A DNA stretch of 31,922 nt from an uncultured Lachnoclostridium sp. (GCA_902464595.1 CABQJX010000016.1:1-31922), one strand, 5' to 3'. Shown: positions 22,100-30,849, numbered from the stretch's first letter. The notes: generated by a model from the sequence alone, not told the origin. Program-made: numbers and translations.

Positions 22100-22834
22100 C
22101 TAATATACCCCGCCAGGTTCTTTTTTCTTCACCCGGCCGTACTGTGAAAGGATTTGATCCACCATTCTGGAAGCCTCGCTGCGGCTCATGGCGTCAATCT
22201 GCACAGTTACGTCTATTCTATGACATTTTATTAAATCATGCAAGTATTCTTTTTGCCTCTTTGTGGCTGGCTGATCCCGCTTTGCCTTGTAAATCAGCGC
22301 TTTCGGCTCAAAGAGCTCCGGCCGCTCTGACGCGTAGCGCCTTGCCAGCTCCTGATACAAAAAATGGGCAGACTCGGCATCCGCTTCCGCTCTGTGAGCC
22401 AAGGTCTGGGATACCCCATAAAAAGCGCAGGCACTTCCTAAATTCTTTTTTTCCTGTGCCGGCATAAACTGGCGGCTCAGCCTTAATGTGTCAATGCCCT
22501 CGCAGGAAAATTCCAGCTTTTCATTTACAGCTGCCCGCTTTAAAAAGCTGTAGTCAAACAGAATATTATGCCCCAGCAGAGGAAGTTTTCCACAAAAATC
22601 TACCACCTGGCCAATCATATCCCCAATCACAGGGGCATTCTCCACCATCGGATCTGTAATCCCTGTAAGCTCTGTGATACGCTCCCCCAGCAGGCGGCAT
22701 GGATTGACTAAGGTAACAAAGCGGTCGGTGATCTGTCCCTCCACCACCTTTAAGGCTGCTATCTCTATTATTTTCTCTGTTTTTGCCTCCAGTCCCGTTG
22801 TCTCCAGATCCAGGGCAATATAGGAATGGGTCAT
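22100..22834 (-). CDS. DEDDh 3'-5' exonuclease (DnaQ/PolC-like)
   Basis: This is a 244-residue nuclease of the DnaQ family. The exonuclease motifs are ExoI ALDLETTGLEA, ExoII GHNILFDYSFL and ExoIII HRAEADAES, so it belongs to the DEDDh class that uses two metal ions. The C-terminal 70 residues (from KAKRDQPATKRQKEYLHDLI to SEASRMVDQIL) form an extra helical region seen in clostridial members. ATG 22834 with GGGAGG seven bases upstream is preferred; it overlaps the radical SAM stop by ATGA, while the extension to 22864 lies within that gene. It may proofread or process DNA or RNA; no polymerase domain is attached. Confidence 0.88.
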   Translation of the reverse strand: MTHSYIALDLETTGLEAKTEKIIEIAALKVVEGQITDRFVTLVNPCRLLGERITELTGITDPMVENAPVIGDMIGQVVDFCGKLPLLGHNILFDYSFLKRAAVNEKLEFSCEGIDTLRLSRQFMPAQEKKNLGSACAFYGVSQTLAHRAEADAESAHFLYQELARRYASERPELFEPKALIYKAKRDQPATKRQKEYLHDLIKCHRIDVTVQIDAMSRSEASRMVDQILSQYGRVKKKEPGGVY

Positions 22835-24669
22835 GACTCTCCCTCCCTTCCCGTTTGTATACAAAAGCTTCTGGCATTATAGGTCAGGGGATCCCGGTTT
22901 TTATAATCAAACAGGATCATGCTTCCGTCTCCCATAACCTCCACATGAGCCATTTTCCCCATCTGTCTGGAATCGTATCCTGCGTAATCTGTAAGATAAA
23001 CAGGTTTTTCCTCCTCTCCCCTAAAAAAGTCCCTTACCGCCTCCTTATAGGGGGACTGATCCCTGGCAAAGGAAGGGCGGCTCTTGACATTCTCCCTGAG
23101 GTATAAGTCATACATGAGAAGATCCCGGAAGCGTTCTGCCCGGCCGACCCTTTCCAGGATCATTTGATACAGGATTTCATATCGGGCCAGACGGCTGTGA
23201 TTCACACCCGCAAGCCCCTTTTTCCTATAATAATCCGCCATGCCAAGAAACATATGGTAGGGGGAACCATATTCTTCCAAAAGAGCCTCCAATGTATGGG
23301 AAAACTGGCTGCTGTTATAGTAGACCTCCACCATCTCCTCTACGCCCTTCAACTCCAAAATATCATCGTAGGAGAGCCATCTGGTAAAGAATACCTCATA
23401 GGGCGGCCGCCCGGAGCAGGAAAGGCCGTAGGAGGAAGCCATTTCCGCCATATAGGATCCCTTTAATACCTTCAGAAAGCCAAGCTGCAGCTGATCCGGC
23501 TTCATGGCATATACATCATCAAAGGAACGGCGAAAGCTTGCCAGATCCTCCTCGGGGAGCCCGGCAATGAGATCCAGATGCTGATGGACATTATGTCCTT
23601 CCCGTATGATCCCGGTGATCCGGCGGATCTGCTCAATATCCGTCCTGCGCCGGATAGCCTCCAATGCAGAAGGATTGGTGGACTGTACCCCGATCTCCAG
23701 CTGGATCAGCCCCGGCCTCATGGTTCCAAGAAGCTCCATCTCCTCCTGATCCAACAGGTCAGCTGCAATCTCAAAATGAAAATTGGTGATGCCATTGTCA
23801 TTTTCTTTGATGAACTGCCAGATCGCCATGGCGTGTTTCTTATTGCAGTTAAAGGTTCGATCCACAAATTTTACCTGTGGGACTTCTGCCTTTAAAAAGT
23901 AAGCCAATTCCTCCCTCACCAGATCCAGTCTGCGAAAGCGCACGGTCTTATCGATGGAGGACAGGCAGTAGCTGCAGGAAAAAGGACAGCCCCGGCTGCT
24001 CTCATAGTAGATGATCCGATGTTCCAGCTCCTTCAGATCCATAAACCGGTAGGGGAAAGGGATCCGGCTCATATCCATCACCGGACGCCAGCCCGTATCT
24101 GCGAAAGAACCGTCCTCCCGGCGAAAGAAAAGCCCCTGAATATCTTCCAGAACTGCTGTATTTCCCGGCTTCTCTGTGATTTCCGATGCCGCTGTGTTTC
24201 CCGGCTTCTCTGTGTTTCCCGGCCCGGCAGTATCCCTCTCTCTCTGCCCATAATAGCAGGCCAGCTGGGCGAAGGTTTCCTCCCCTTCTCCCTTCATGAT
24301 CCCTGTCACCTGGGGCATCCGGTTCAGGACTTCCCCGGCGTCAAAAGAAACCTCCGGCCCGCCCAGCCAAATAGGTATCCCCGGAAGAAGGGTTCCCAGA
24401 TCCGCCGTCAGCTCCCTCACATACTGGATATTCCAGATATAGCAGGAAAAGGCGATCACGTCCGGTCTCCTTCGATAAATATCCTTCAGAATGTCCTCCA
24501 CCTGGTGATTGATGGTATACTCTGCCAGCTCCACCACAACAGCAGAGGAGGCGTCAGACAACGCCTCCCTCTCCTCTGAAAGCTTCCAATCCCCATAGGC
24601 TTTCAGGCTATAGATGCCCAGATTGGAATGAATATATTTTGCATTGACAGCAACAAGCAGAATTTTCAT
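22831..24669 (-). CDS. B12-binding-domain radical SAM protein
   Basis: This 612-residue protein begins with a cobalamin-binding-like Rossmann domain (VNAKYIHSNLGIYSLK, IAFSCYIWNIQYV, IWLGGPEVSF, about 1-140). The radical SAM barrel carries the cluster motif RGCPFSCSYC (Cys228, Cys232, Cys235) and the helical GVQSTNPSALEAI region. The C-terminal third fits the DUF4080 proteins common in Clostridia. The reaction is unknown. A linker at about 153-176 contains two copies of a 12-residue repeat beginning TEKPGNTA. The gene starts three bases after the dCMP deaminase stop, with AGAGGTG upstream. The family is sure; function is open. Confidence 0.88.
   Translation of the reverse strand: MKILLVAVNAKYIHSNLGIYSLKAYGDWKLSEEREALSDASSAVVVELAEYTINHQVEDILKDIYRRRPDVIAFSCYIWNIQYVRELTADLGTLLPGIPIWLGGPEVSFDAGEVLNRMPQVTGIMKGEGEETFAQLACYYGQRERDTAGPGNTEKPGNTAASEITEKPGNTAVLEDIQGLFFRREDGSFADTGWRPVMDMSRIPFPYRFMDLKELEHRIIYYESSRGCPFSCSYCLSSIDKTVRFRRLDLVREELAYFLKAEVPQVKFVDRTFNCNKKHAMAIWQFIKENDNGITNFHFEIAADLLDQEEMELLGTMRPGLIQLEIGVQSTNPSALEAIRRRTDIEQIRRITGIIREGHNVHQHLDLIAGLPEEDLASFRRSFDDVYAMKPDQLQLGFLKVLKGSYMAEMASSYGLSCSGRPPYEVFFTRWLSYDDILELKGVEEMVEVYYNSSQFSHTLEALLEEYGSPYHMFLGMADYYRKKGLAGVNHSRLARYEILYQMILERVGRAERFRDLLMYDLYLRENVKSRPSFARDQSPYKEAVRDFFRGEEEKPVYLTDYAGYDSRQMGKMAHVEVMGDGSMILFDYKNRDPLTYNARSFCIQTGREGES
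24155..24226 (-). repeat. Tandem 36-bp repeat in the radical SAM linker
   Basis: Two near-identical 36-base units begin at 24155 and 24191 (each starting GCTGTRTTTCCCGGCTTCTC on the plus strand), followed by a partial third copy. The period is twelve codons, so copy changes keep the frame. It adds a flexible linker between the B12-binding and radical SAM domains. Confidence 0.75.
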
Positions 24670-24672
24670 GGC

Positions 24673-25167
24673 TTACACCTCTAGCTCGATCTTGCGTCCC
24701 GTTGACTGATACTGGTAATATCTCACCCCCGCGGCATTGAGCATACGCTTGGAAGCGCGCACTGCCGGCGTATCCGCATACTTATCTTCCATATATACAA
24801 TGGTCTTGATCCCTGCCTGGATAATCGCCTTTGCACACTCATTGCAGGGGAACAAGGTAACGTACAGCTTGCTTCCCTCCAGGCTTCCTCCCCGGTAATT
24901 GAGAATGGCATTCAGCTCACTATGGGTAGAATAGAAATATTTGGAATTATATGGATCCTCCTTTTCATGCTCTTTGCCCCACGGGAACTCATCATCCGAA
25001 CAGCCCTTTGGAAAACCGTTGTAGCCCATGGACAGGATCTTATTGTCCTGGCTGACAATGCAGGCTCCCACCTGAGTACTGGGATCCTTCGAGCGCCGCC
25101 CGGACAATAGGGCCACACCCATAAAATATTCGTCCCATGTAATATAATCTGCCCGTTTACCTGTCAT
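24673..25167 (-). CDS. Deoxycytidylate (dCMP) deaminase
   Basis: The enzyme converts dCMP to dUMP for thymidylate synthesis and has 164 residues, the size of the ComEB/dCMP deaminase family. The zinc site is complete: His82 and catalytic Glu84 in STHSELNAI, and Cys108/Cys111 in PCNEC. The N-terminal segment SKDPSTQVGACIV and the MGYNGFPKGCSD loop are typical. AAGGAGGG lies six bases before ATG 25167. It sits between the Sua5 gene and the radical SAM gene in the long operon. Confidence 0.93.
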   Translation of the reverse strand: MTGKRADYITWDEYFMGVALLSGRRSKDPSTQVGACIVSQDNKILSMGYNGFPKGCSDDEFPWGKEHEKEDPYNSKYFYSTHSELNAILNYRGGSLEGSKLYVTLFPCNECAKAIIQAGIKTIVYMEDKYADTPAVRASKRMLNAAGVRYYQYQSTGRKIELEV

Positions 25168-25200
25168 ATCCGTCCCTCCTTATATCATAAACCTTTAACT

Positions 25201-26295
25201 TTATACTTTAATGATCTTATATCCCGCGGCCTTAGACAGACGGTTCATGATTGCCTGTCCCAGATGATCCTTGGGAAAACTCTCTGAAAATATGTAATCC
25301 ACGCCCAGATCATCAAACTCCCGCAAAAGGGCGTACAGATTATGAGCCACCGATTCCTGGCTTCCCCTGGCCCCTATGCTGCGGATCTCGCCGACGCCAT
25401 ACCGGCTCCGGGATTCATCGGTGCAGATGATCCCTACCTTATATCCGGCCTCTGCCTTCTCTCTGGCCAGACGCTCCACAAAAGCGGTCATAACTGCCAG
25501 GCGCTCCTCTGTGACGCTCTCCGGGGCTGCCTCCATCTCCTCCGGCTCCACCAGGGTCAGGTCAGCCTTAGGAGCGTAATGCTTATACTTCATGCCAGGA
25601 GCTTTGGGCCTCAGATCCGGGGATACAGGCCCCAGGATAGCCGGGTCAATGGCCACCTCTCCCAGTACCTCCTCTAGCATCTCCATGGTGATGGCTCCGG
25701 GGCGCAGCACCGTAGGAACCGGCGAGGACACATCTACGATGGTAGATTCCACTCCGATCCCCACCGGGCCGCTATCTACGATCATATCGATTTTCCCGTT
25801 TAAGTCCTGCCACACATGATCCGCTGTGGTTGGGCTGGGACGTCCGGAGGTATTCGCACTGGGAGCCGCTACAGGCACTCCTGCCAAAGCGATCAGCCGG
25901 TTGGCAGTGGGATCACTGGGCATACGGATTGCCACGGTGTCCAGTCCGCCGGTCGTTCCGTAAGGAACTACAGGGCTTTTTGGAAAAATAAGGGTAAGAG
26001 GGCCGGGCCAAAATGCTTCCATCAGCTTTTTCCCAGCCTCCGGTATCTGGGATACCAAAGGATCTACCTCTTTGATACAGGACACATGGGCGATGAGAGG
26101 ATTGTCCGAAGGCCTTCCCTTCGCCGCATAAATCTTCTCTGCCGCCTTCTCATCCAGGGCATTTCCCCCCAGTCCATAAACCGTCTCTGTGGGGAAAGCC
26201 ACCAGCCCGCCCTTTCTCAGGATACCCGCTGCCTCCTCAAGCTGTCCATCCTGTATATGATCTCTGTCTTTTATAATAATCCGTTTTGTCTCCAT
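25201..26295 (-). CDS. sua5: L-threonylcarbamoyladenylate synthase (Sua5/YwlC)
   Basis: This enzyme makes threonylcarbamoyl-AMP, the donor for the t6A modification of tRNAs that read ANN codons. At 364 residues it is the two-domain Sua5 form. The YrdC-like domain (1-210) has PTETVYGLGGNA, AKGRPSDNPLI, the WPGPLTLI strand, APSANTSGRPSPT and ESTIVDV, and the C-terminal Sua5 domain begins near KYKHYAP. The ATG follows AAGG by seven bases, nine bases after the upstream gene. The TsaB, TsaD and TsaE partners are not in this window. Confidence 0.95.
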   Translation of the reverse strand: METKRIIIKDRDHIQDGQLEEAAGILRKGGLVAFPTETVYGLGGNALDEKAAEKIYAAKGRPSDNPLIAHVSCIKEVDPLVSQIPEAGKKLMEAFWPGPLTLIFPKSPVVPYGTTGGLDTVAIRMPSDPTANRLIALAGVPVAAPSANTSGRPSPTTADHVWQDLNGKIDMIVDSGPVGIGVESTIVDVSSPVPTVLRPGAITMEMLEEVLGEVAIDPAILGPVSPDLRPKAPGMKYKHYAPKADLTLVEPEEMEAAPESVTEERLAVMTAFVERLAREKAEAGYKVGIICTDESRSRYGVGEIRSIGARGSQESVAHNLYALLREFDDLGVDYIFSESFPKDHLGQAIMNRLSKAAGYKIIKV

Positions 26296-26304
26296 CGCTT
26301 TGCC

Positions 26305-27918
26305 TTACCTTCCCTGCTTTCGGCCGCAGCACTGACGGTAGCGCTTTCCGCTGCCGCAGGGGCATGGAGCGTCAGGGGAAATGTAGGCTTCTCTTGCCTC
26401 CAGCTCCGCCCGGCTGTAGCCGCAGTTTCCTACCGTCTTTGTCTCTCTCCAGACCTGTTCCATGATCTCGTCAAATCCCCTCATCTTTTCCTGGGAGTCC
26501 AGATTCAATCCGTAGTGCTCCATCACAGCCTCCACTCCCGCCGGAGTGGTTCCAAGACGTATATGGTTGTGGATGGAGGCGGCTGCTGCCTGGGCTGTTT
26601 CCTCGTCACAGCCGATCATGGACAGGAAAAATGCTCTCAGAGGACGGATATGCTTCTTGCAGTCAACCGCTCCCTCCCTTGCGATCTCATCTACCTGGGC
26701 CGGAGTCGGGATACAGAACTCCTTTCCCTTTTGATGACGCCAGACCTCCTCATACCCATCACCCTTCATCAGATTCCAGTCCACAAAAGAATGATCCCAG
26801 AATGCAAAATCCGTCCAGATCCCCTTCATTTCCTGGTACAGGCCCAAAATCCCCTCTTCGTCCACATCACAGCCCACTCCTTTGCAGACGATCTCCACCT
26901 GGCTTGGGCGGGCCGCTCCATAAAGATACACAGCCGCCTTAATACAGTTCCAGACCGTATTGCAGATATGTCTTTTTTCATGGAACCCCTCATCCGCAAA
27001 GCTGCGGTAAAGCTGGGTCACATCTGCGGGGATGATTACGCCCTTCTCAGTAAAAGCACAATAACCGCCGTAATTGAGGATTTCTAACGCGCCCCTGTCT
27101 CCGTCATACTCTCTGCCCTCCATCAGAGCCCCTTTCTCAAGTTCCCTGATGGTTTCGTCGCTGACTGTACCGAAAAACCGGCTCATATAGCTCTTGGAAA
27201 GAAGCTTTTCCATAAGAGCTGAAATCAGCTGGCTCTTTCCCATATCGGAGTATCCGGGGATATGATGTACTTTGGCGGCATAGTTAAGGCTTTCACGGTC
27301 CAGGCCAATGTAAAGCTCCTCCAGCTCCTCCACCAGCAGAGCTGTCTCCTCAAAATCACAATCTTCCCCGGCATCCAGATCCTGCAGGTTCTGGTTTACT
27401 TCCTCCATGTCAAACTCCAGAGAGCAGAAGGACTCAAACCATTCCTTTTTTTCCTTATATTCTGCATGATCCGGCTGGGATAATATTTCCATCATATCAT
27501 AATATCCGTAAATGCCGCCGCAGTCTTCCGGAAGATTATCTCCCTTAAATTTTACCACCTGGGGGTAGGGCAAATCATACTCTACTTCCTTTTCAAACAA
27601 GATCTGATGCTCCCAGTAATCTCCAAAATCATAGGTGTATACAAAACGGGGATTTTCCTCTATAAGAGCAGAAAGCATGGTATCCTCTCCGAGAAACTCT
27701 TCCTCCATAAAAAGATCCAGATCCTCCTCGTCCACATCTCTTACCAGGATTCCTGCTTTTTTAAATTCAAACTGGTGGAGATGATAATCCCACCAGCCAA
27801 AGGCCTCTTGAATCACCTGATGGAGCTGAAAAAATGTGGTCTGCTCCGGCACGATCACCCGTCTCCAAATGGGCGGCTTACTGCCTTTAATGGTAATTTT
27901 CAACTGATAACCTTTCAT
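26305..27918 (-). CDS. pRiA4b ORF-3-like protein with C-terminal SEC-C motif
   Basis: This is a 537-residue soluble protein. The first 180 residues match the plasmid pRiA4b ORF-3-like family (YQLKITIKGSKPPIWRRV, HQVIQEAFGWWDYHLHQF, YTYDFGDYWEHQILFEK). The extreme C-terminus carries a zinc-binding SEC-C motif, CPCGSGKRYRQCC (519-531). The middle 300 residues are acidic, with no motif I recognise. AAGGAGGG precedes ATG 27918 at short spacing. It is the first gene of the long minus-strand run and has its own promoter. The function of the family is unknown; SEC-C motifs elsewhere mediate protein or ribosome binding. Confidence 0.88.
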   Translation of the reverse strand: MKGYQLKITIKGSKPPIWRRVIVPEQTTFFQLHQVIQEAFGWWDYHLHQFEFKKAGILVRDVDEEDLDLFMEEEFLGEDTMLSALIEENPRFVYTYDFGDYWEHQILFEKEVEYDLPYPQVVKFKGDNLPEDCGGIYGYYDMMEILSQPDHAEYKEKKEWFESFCSLEFDMEEVNQNLQDLDAGEDCDFEETALLVEELEELYIGLDRESLNYAAKVHHIPGYSDMGKSQLISALMEKLLSKSYMSRFFGTVSDETIRELEKGALMEGREYDGDRGALEILNYGGYCAFTEKGVIIPADVTQLYRSFADEGFHEKRHICNTVWNCIKAAVYLYGAARPSQVEIVCKGVGCDVDEEGILGLYQEMKGIWTDFAFWDHSFVDWNLMKGDGYEEVWRHQKGKEFCIPTPAQVDEIAREGAVDCKKHIRPLRAFFLSMIGCDEETAQAAAASIHNHIRLGTTPAGVEAVMEHYGLNLDSQEKMRGFDEIMEQVWRETKTVGNCGYSRAELEAREAYISPDAPCPCGSGKRYRQCCGRKQGR

Positions 27919-28042
27919 AAGGCCCTCCTTACGTATCTTTCTGTCGCTTTTCGCACATATCTATTTTCACACATCACATATGCGGGTATATCCATCGACC
28001 CGGCTTTTCAGCCTGACCGTATACCTGCTGTATATTTTCTAT

Positions 28043-28071
28043 AGTATATATGGATTTTTCCTTATTTGCAA
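28043..28071 (-). promoter_or_regulatory. Promoter of the eleven-gene run (pRiA4b gene to trmL)
   Basis: TTGCAA (28066-28071) and TATACT (28043-28048) are separated by 17 bases on the minus strand. The transcript would begin near 28036, with a leader of about 115 bases. No other strong promoter stands out inside the run, though weaker internal ones may exist. Confidence 0.65.
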
Positions 28072-28087
28072 GGACATAGCTGAACGG

Positions 28088-29419
28088 TTACAAGATGTTC
28101 TCCCGTTTCTTCCAATAATATACAAATCCTGCGGCATCCGCTAAAAACCAGCCGATGGGAACCGCCGCCCAGATACCTGCCACGCCGATGGAAGGAATGG
28201 CGGACAGGACATAGGCCAGCAGCACCCGGGTTCCCAGAGAGATCACTGTGAGAACCACAGACATCTCCGGCTTCCTCACCGCCCGGTACAGACCGTAAAG
28301 CAGGAACAAACAGCCGATCCCGCAGTAAAATGCGCCTTCAATCCGCAGATACTGCACTCCCACTGACAAAATCTCTGTCTCCTGGGGCTGTACAAAGATC
28401 AGCATGAGAGGTTTGGCAAACAGACAGACGATCAGGGAAATAGCAAGGCAGAAAGCAAGGGAGACTGCCACTGCGCTTTTGATGCCCTTCTCCACACGCT
28501 CTTTTTTTCCTGCCCCAAAGTTCTGGGCGATAAAGGTAGAAAAAGCGTTTCCAAAATCCTGAACCGGCATATAGGCAAAGGAATCGATCTTCACCGCTGC
28601 CGCGAAGGCAGCCATGACCACGGCTCCAAAGCTGTTGACCAGGCCCTGGACCATGAGGATGCCAAAATTCATCACCGACTGCTGTACACAGGTCAGAACG
28701 GAAAAACCGGAAATTTCCCTAAGCACCTGCCGATCCATTTTCATATGGCGTCTGCCCAGGCGAAATTCAGGCATCTTAAAAAATGTGTACAGGCTGATCC
28801 CGATTCCTGATACAAACTGGGCAAACACCGTAGCCCCGGCTGCCCCGGCCGCTCCCCAGCCAAATACCAGCACAAACACAAGATCCAGCGCCACATTGAG
28901 AATGGCGGATATGCCTAAAAAGATCAGGGGCGTCATAGAATTTCCCACTGCCCTCAGCAGACAGGCGAAATAATTATACAGGAACACAGCGCTGATCCCA
29001 AAAAAGATGACCCAAAGATACTCCCGCATAACAGCGTAAATATCTGCCGGGACACAGAGAAGAGTCATGATCGGATCAAGGAGCAGAAAAACTCCTGCAT
29101 TCAGCACTGCTGTCACCGCTGCAATGAGCACAAAAGATACGAACATACTGGCTTTAAGCATATCTTCATTTTTTTCACCATAGCGCAGGGAAAATACTGC
29201 TCCGCTTCCCATACATAACCCCAGCAGGATGGAGGTGAGAAAGGTCATCAGGGCATAGGCCGCCCCCACAGCCGCCAGGGCCTGCATCCCCAGATACTGC
29301 CCCACGATCAGCGTATCCGCAATGTTATAAAACTGCTGCAGCAGATTCCCTGCGATCATAGGCAGGGCAAACCGCAGCATAGTCCCTGCAATGGGGCCTT
29401 CTGTCAGATCTTTGTGCAT
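28088..29419 (-). CDS. MATE-family multidrug/cation efflux transporter
   Basis: This is a 443-residue membrane protein whose hydrophobicity fits twelve helices in two repeats. The N-terminal MLRFALPMIAGNLLQQFYNIADTLIVGQYLG is the family's hallmark, and SFAYMPVQDFGNAFSTFIAQNFGAG marks the second half. It probably exchanges sodium or protons for organic cations, but its substrate cannot be predicted. AGAGGAAATAAAA precedes ATG 29419. It starts 39 bases after the arginase-fold gene with no terminator, so the two are probably co-transcribed. No regulator is adjacent. Confidence 0.93.
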   Translation of the reverse strand: MHKDLTEGPIAGTMLRFALPMIAGNLLQQFYNIADTLIVGQYLGMQALAAVGAAYALMTFLTSILLGLCMGSGAVFSLRYGEKNEDMLKASMFVSFVLIAAVTAVLNAGVFLLLDPIMTLLCVPADIYAVMREYLWVIFFGISAVFLYNYFACLLRAVGNSMTPLIFLGISAILNVALDLVFVLVFGWGAAGAAGATVFAQFVSGIGISLYTFFKMPEFRLGRRHMKMDRQVLREISGFSVLTCVQQSVMNFGILMVQGLVNSFGAVVMAAFAAAVKIDSFAYMPVQDFGNAFSTFIAQNFGAGKKERVEKGIKSAVAVSLAFCLAISLIVCLFAKPLMLIFVQPQETEILSVGVQYLRIEGAFYCGIGCLFLLYGLYRAVRKPEMSVVLTVISLGTRVLLAYVLSAIPSIGVAGIWAAVPIGWFLADAAGFVYYWKKRENIL

Positions 29420-29458
29420 TTTTATTTCCTCTTTCGCATTATTCTATGTAACTGCATA

Positions 29459-30241
29459 TCACTTGAATTTCCAAAACACTTTTTCCAGATAATGGAGGAT
29501 CCTCTCATTTACCTTCCCGCTGGTCTCCTGACCGGTTCCCCATTCCCCGTTTTCCTCTGCCTCCGGCTCCCCGCACACATCCACGGCCAGAACCGGCCGG
29601 CTTGAAAAAGCGGCTTCCATACAGCCCAAAATCTCCTCCAGGGCTGCCTCTCCCTGATCCCAGTTGGTCGGGCACTGGGAAGGTGCGAGAATATCTTTAT
29701 CCAGTGAAATGTAGAGAGGGCGGTCTGAAGATCCCAAATGCTCCCGGATCCGGTTCGGGAATTTCAGTTCCTCCTCCCGGATCCCCAGGATCCTGCCAGG
29801 AAACTCTCTTGTTTCCTCCTCCCACAGTTCTTCCCCGATACAGGGAGGGCCAGCCAGATAAACGGTGGAAAGGTATCCATTCCTCCTGAGGGCTTCCCGG
29901 ATCCATCCCCCGCAGGACAGGATGTCCCCGAAGAAAGGGGGCTGAAGATCCGTGTGATGGTCAAATACCAAAAGATCGAAAGGTTCCCGGATCAGATCCA
30001 TCCAAAGCTTTGTCACATAATGGTAATTTCCTGAATCCAAATAATGGATCCCCTTTACCCCAGAGACCATAAGCTGCTCTTTGATCTTCTCCTCACTCTC
30101 CTGGTCACAGTAGCAGTTTGTTCCGGGAATCCCCCTCAGATCCACACACCGGGCTCCCCTTTCCATACATTTTTTATAAAAATCCTGTTTTTCATAAACC
30201 CCTGAAAAATTCAGGAGCACCAAGCTTTTCTTCTGTTCCAT
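29459..30241 (-). CDS. Arginase/agmatinase-fold (ureohydrolase superfamily) protein
   Basis: This 260-residue protein shows the binuclear manganese motifs of ureohydrolases in altered form. DHHTD (94-98) stands for the usual DAHxD, and SLDKDILAPSQCPTNWDQG (179-197) for SxDxDxxDP followed by the Gly-rich loop. His74 in GNYHY may be the first ligand. It is shorter than typical arginases (about 300), and the N-terminal third is divergent. Substrate could be an N-acylated amine or guanidine; nothing in the sequence decides this. GAGGGGG precedes ATG 30241. It is followed by the MATE gene, so export and hydrolysis of a related compound is conceivable but unproven. Confidence 0.8.
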   Translation of the reverse strand: MEQKKSLVLLNFSGVYEKQDFYKKCMERGARCVDLRGIPGTNCYCDQESEEKIKEQLMVSGVKGIHYLDSGNYHYVTKLWMDLIREPFDLLVFDHHTDLQPPFFGDILSCGGWIREALRRNGYLSTVYLAGPPCIGEELWEEETREFPGRILGIREEELKFPNRIREHLGSSDRPLYISLDKDILAPSQCPTNWDQGEAALEEILGCMEAAFSSRPVLAVDVCGEPEAEENGEWGTGQETSGKVNERILHYLEKVFWKFK

Positions 30242-30267
30242 GCTTCCCCCTCTGCCGCTGGAGCTGT

Positions 30268-30308
30268 CAAAAAAGCCGCTTCCCTCTGTCAGACAAAGGG
30301 AGGCGGCT
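30268..30308 (-). terminator. Intrinsic terminator of ridA
   Basis: On the minus strand AGCCGCCTCCCT pairs with AGGGAAGCGGCT around a loop of about 11 bases and is followed directly by TTTTTT. It lies 22 bases after the ridA stop and separates it from the arginase-fold gene. Confidence 0.85.
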
Positions 30309-30330
30309 CTTCATGCTGCACATGAATTTC

Positions 30331-30699
30331 CTATTTTACAGCGATTGCTTCGATCTCACACAGAACGCCCTTTGGAAGGGTCTTTACTGCCACGCAGCTT
30401 CTTGCTGGTTTGGATGTGAAATACTTTGCATATACTTCATTAAATACAGCAAAATCACCCATATCTGCCAGGAAACAGGTGGTCTTAAATACCTTATCAA
30501 AACCGCTGCCTGCTGCTTCCAGGATTGCTCCTACGTTCTTGCAGCTCTGCTCAGCCTGTCCGGCAATATCAGCAGCAACGCTTCCGTCTGCTGGATTTAC
30601 CGGGATCTGTCCGGAGGTATATACCACTCCGTTTACCTCAAAACCCTGGGAGTATGGGCCGATTGCGCCTGGTGCCTTCTCTGTACTGATCACGTTCAT
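30331..30699 (-). CDS. ridA: RidA family enamine/imine deaminase
   Basis: This 122-residue trimeric enzyme hydrolyses reactive 2-aminoacrylate and other enamines released by PLP enzymes. Conserved parts are APGAIGPYSQG, VYTSGQIPVNP, the FKTTCFLADMGDFAVFNEVYAKYF region and the catalytic Arg in PARSCVAVKTLPKG, with the terminal CEIEAIA. AAAGGAGG lies seven bases before ATG 30699. It has its own promoter, a leader hairpin and its own terminator, so it is probably monocistronic. Confidence 0.96.
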   Translation of the reverse strand: MNVISTEKAPGAIGPYSQGFEVNGVVYTSGQIPVNPADGSVAADIAGQAEQSCKNVGAILEAAGSGFDKVFKTTCFLADMGDFAVFNEVYAKYFTSKPARSCVAVKTLPKGVLCEIEAIAVK

Positions 30700-30720
30700 T
30701 TTAAATCCTCCTTTATCCAG

Positions 30721-30749
30721 GGGGAATGTCCGTATATATCATATTCCCC
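30721..30749 (-). promoter_or_regulatory. Hairpin in the ridA 5' leader
   Basis: GGGGAAT pairs with ATTCCCC around a 15-base loop, just upstream of the ridA ribosome site. Read on the plus strand it is followed by TCTTTTTTT and looks like a terminator, but no plus-strand gene precedes it. On the minus strand it may be a leader hairpin, or it may help end read-through from cca. Confidence 0.4.
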
Positions 30750-30795
30750 TCTTTTTTTGTTTTTATCCCTGCCCAAAGCATGGATTCCATCTATT

Positions 30796-30824
30796 ATTAT
30801 ATCGGATTATCAAAAATGTTGCAA
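30796..30824 (-). promoter_or_regulatory. ridA: Promoter of ridA
   Basis: A perfect -10 TATAAT (30796-30801) is 17 bases from -35 TTGCAA (30819-30824). The start near 30789 gives a leader of about 90 bases that contains the GGGGAAT hairpin. Confidence 0.75.
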
Positions 30825-30849
30825 GCATTATGGCTTGAGTTTTACCGTT

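Noticed and set aside
25816..27087. 423-codon plus-strand ORF, the longest unexplained frame
   Set aside because: Antisense to Sua5 and the pRiA4b/SEC-C gene, both with clear motifs; the translation is rich in Cys, His, Arg and Ser, as is common in antisense frames, and matches no family.
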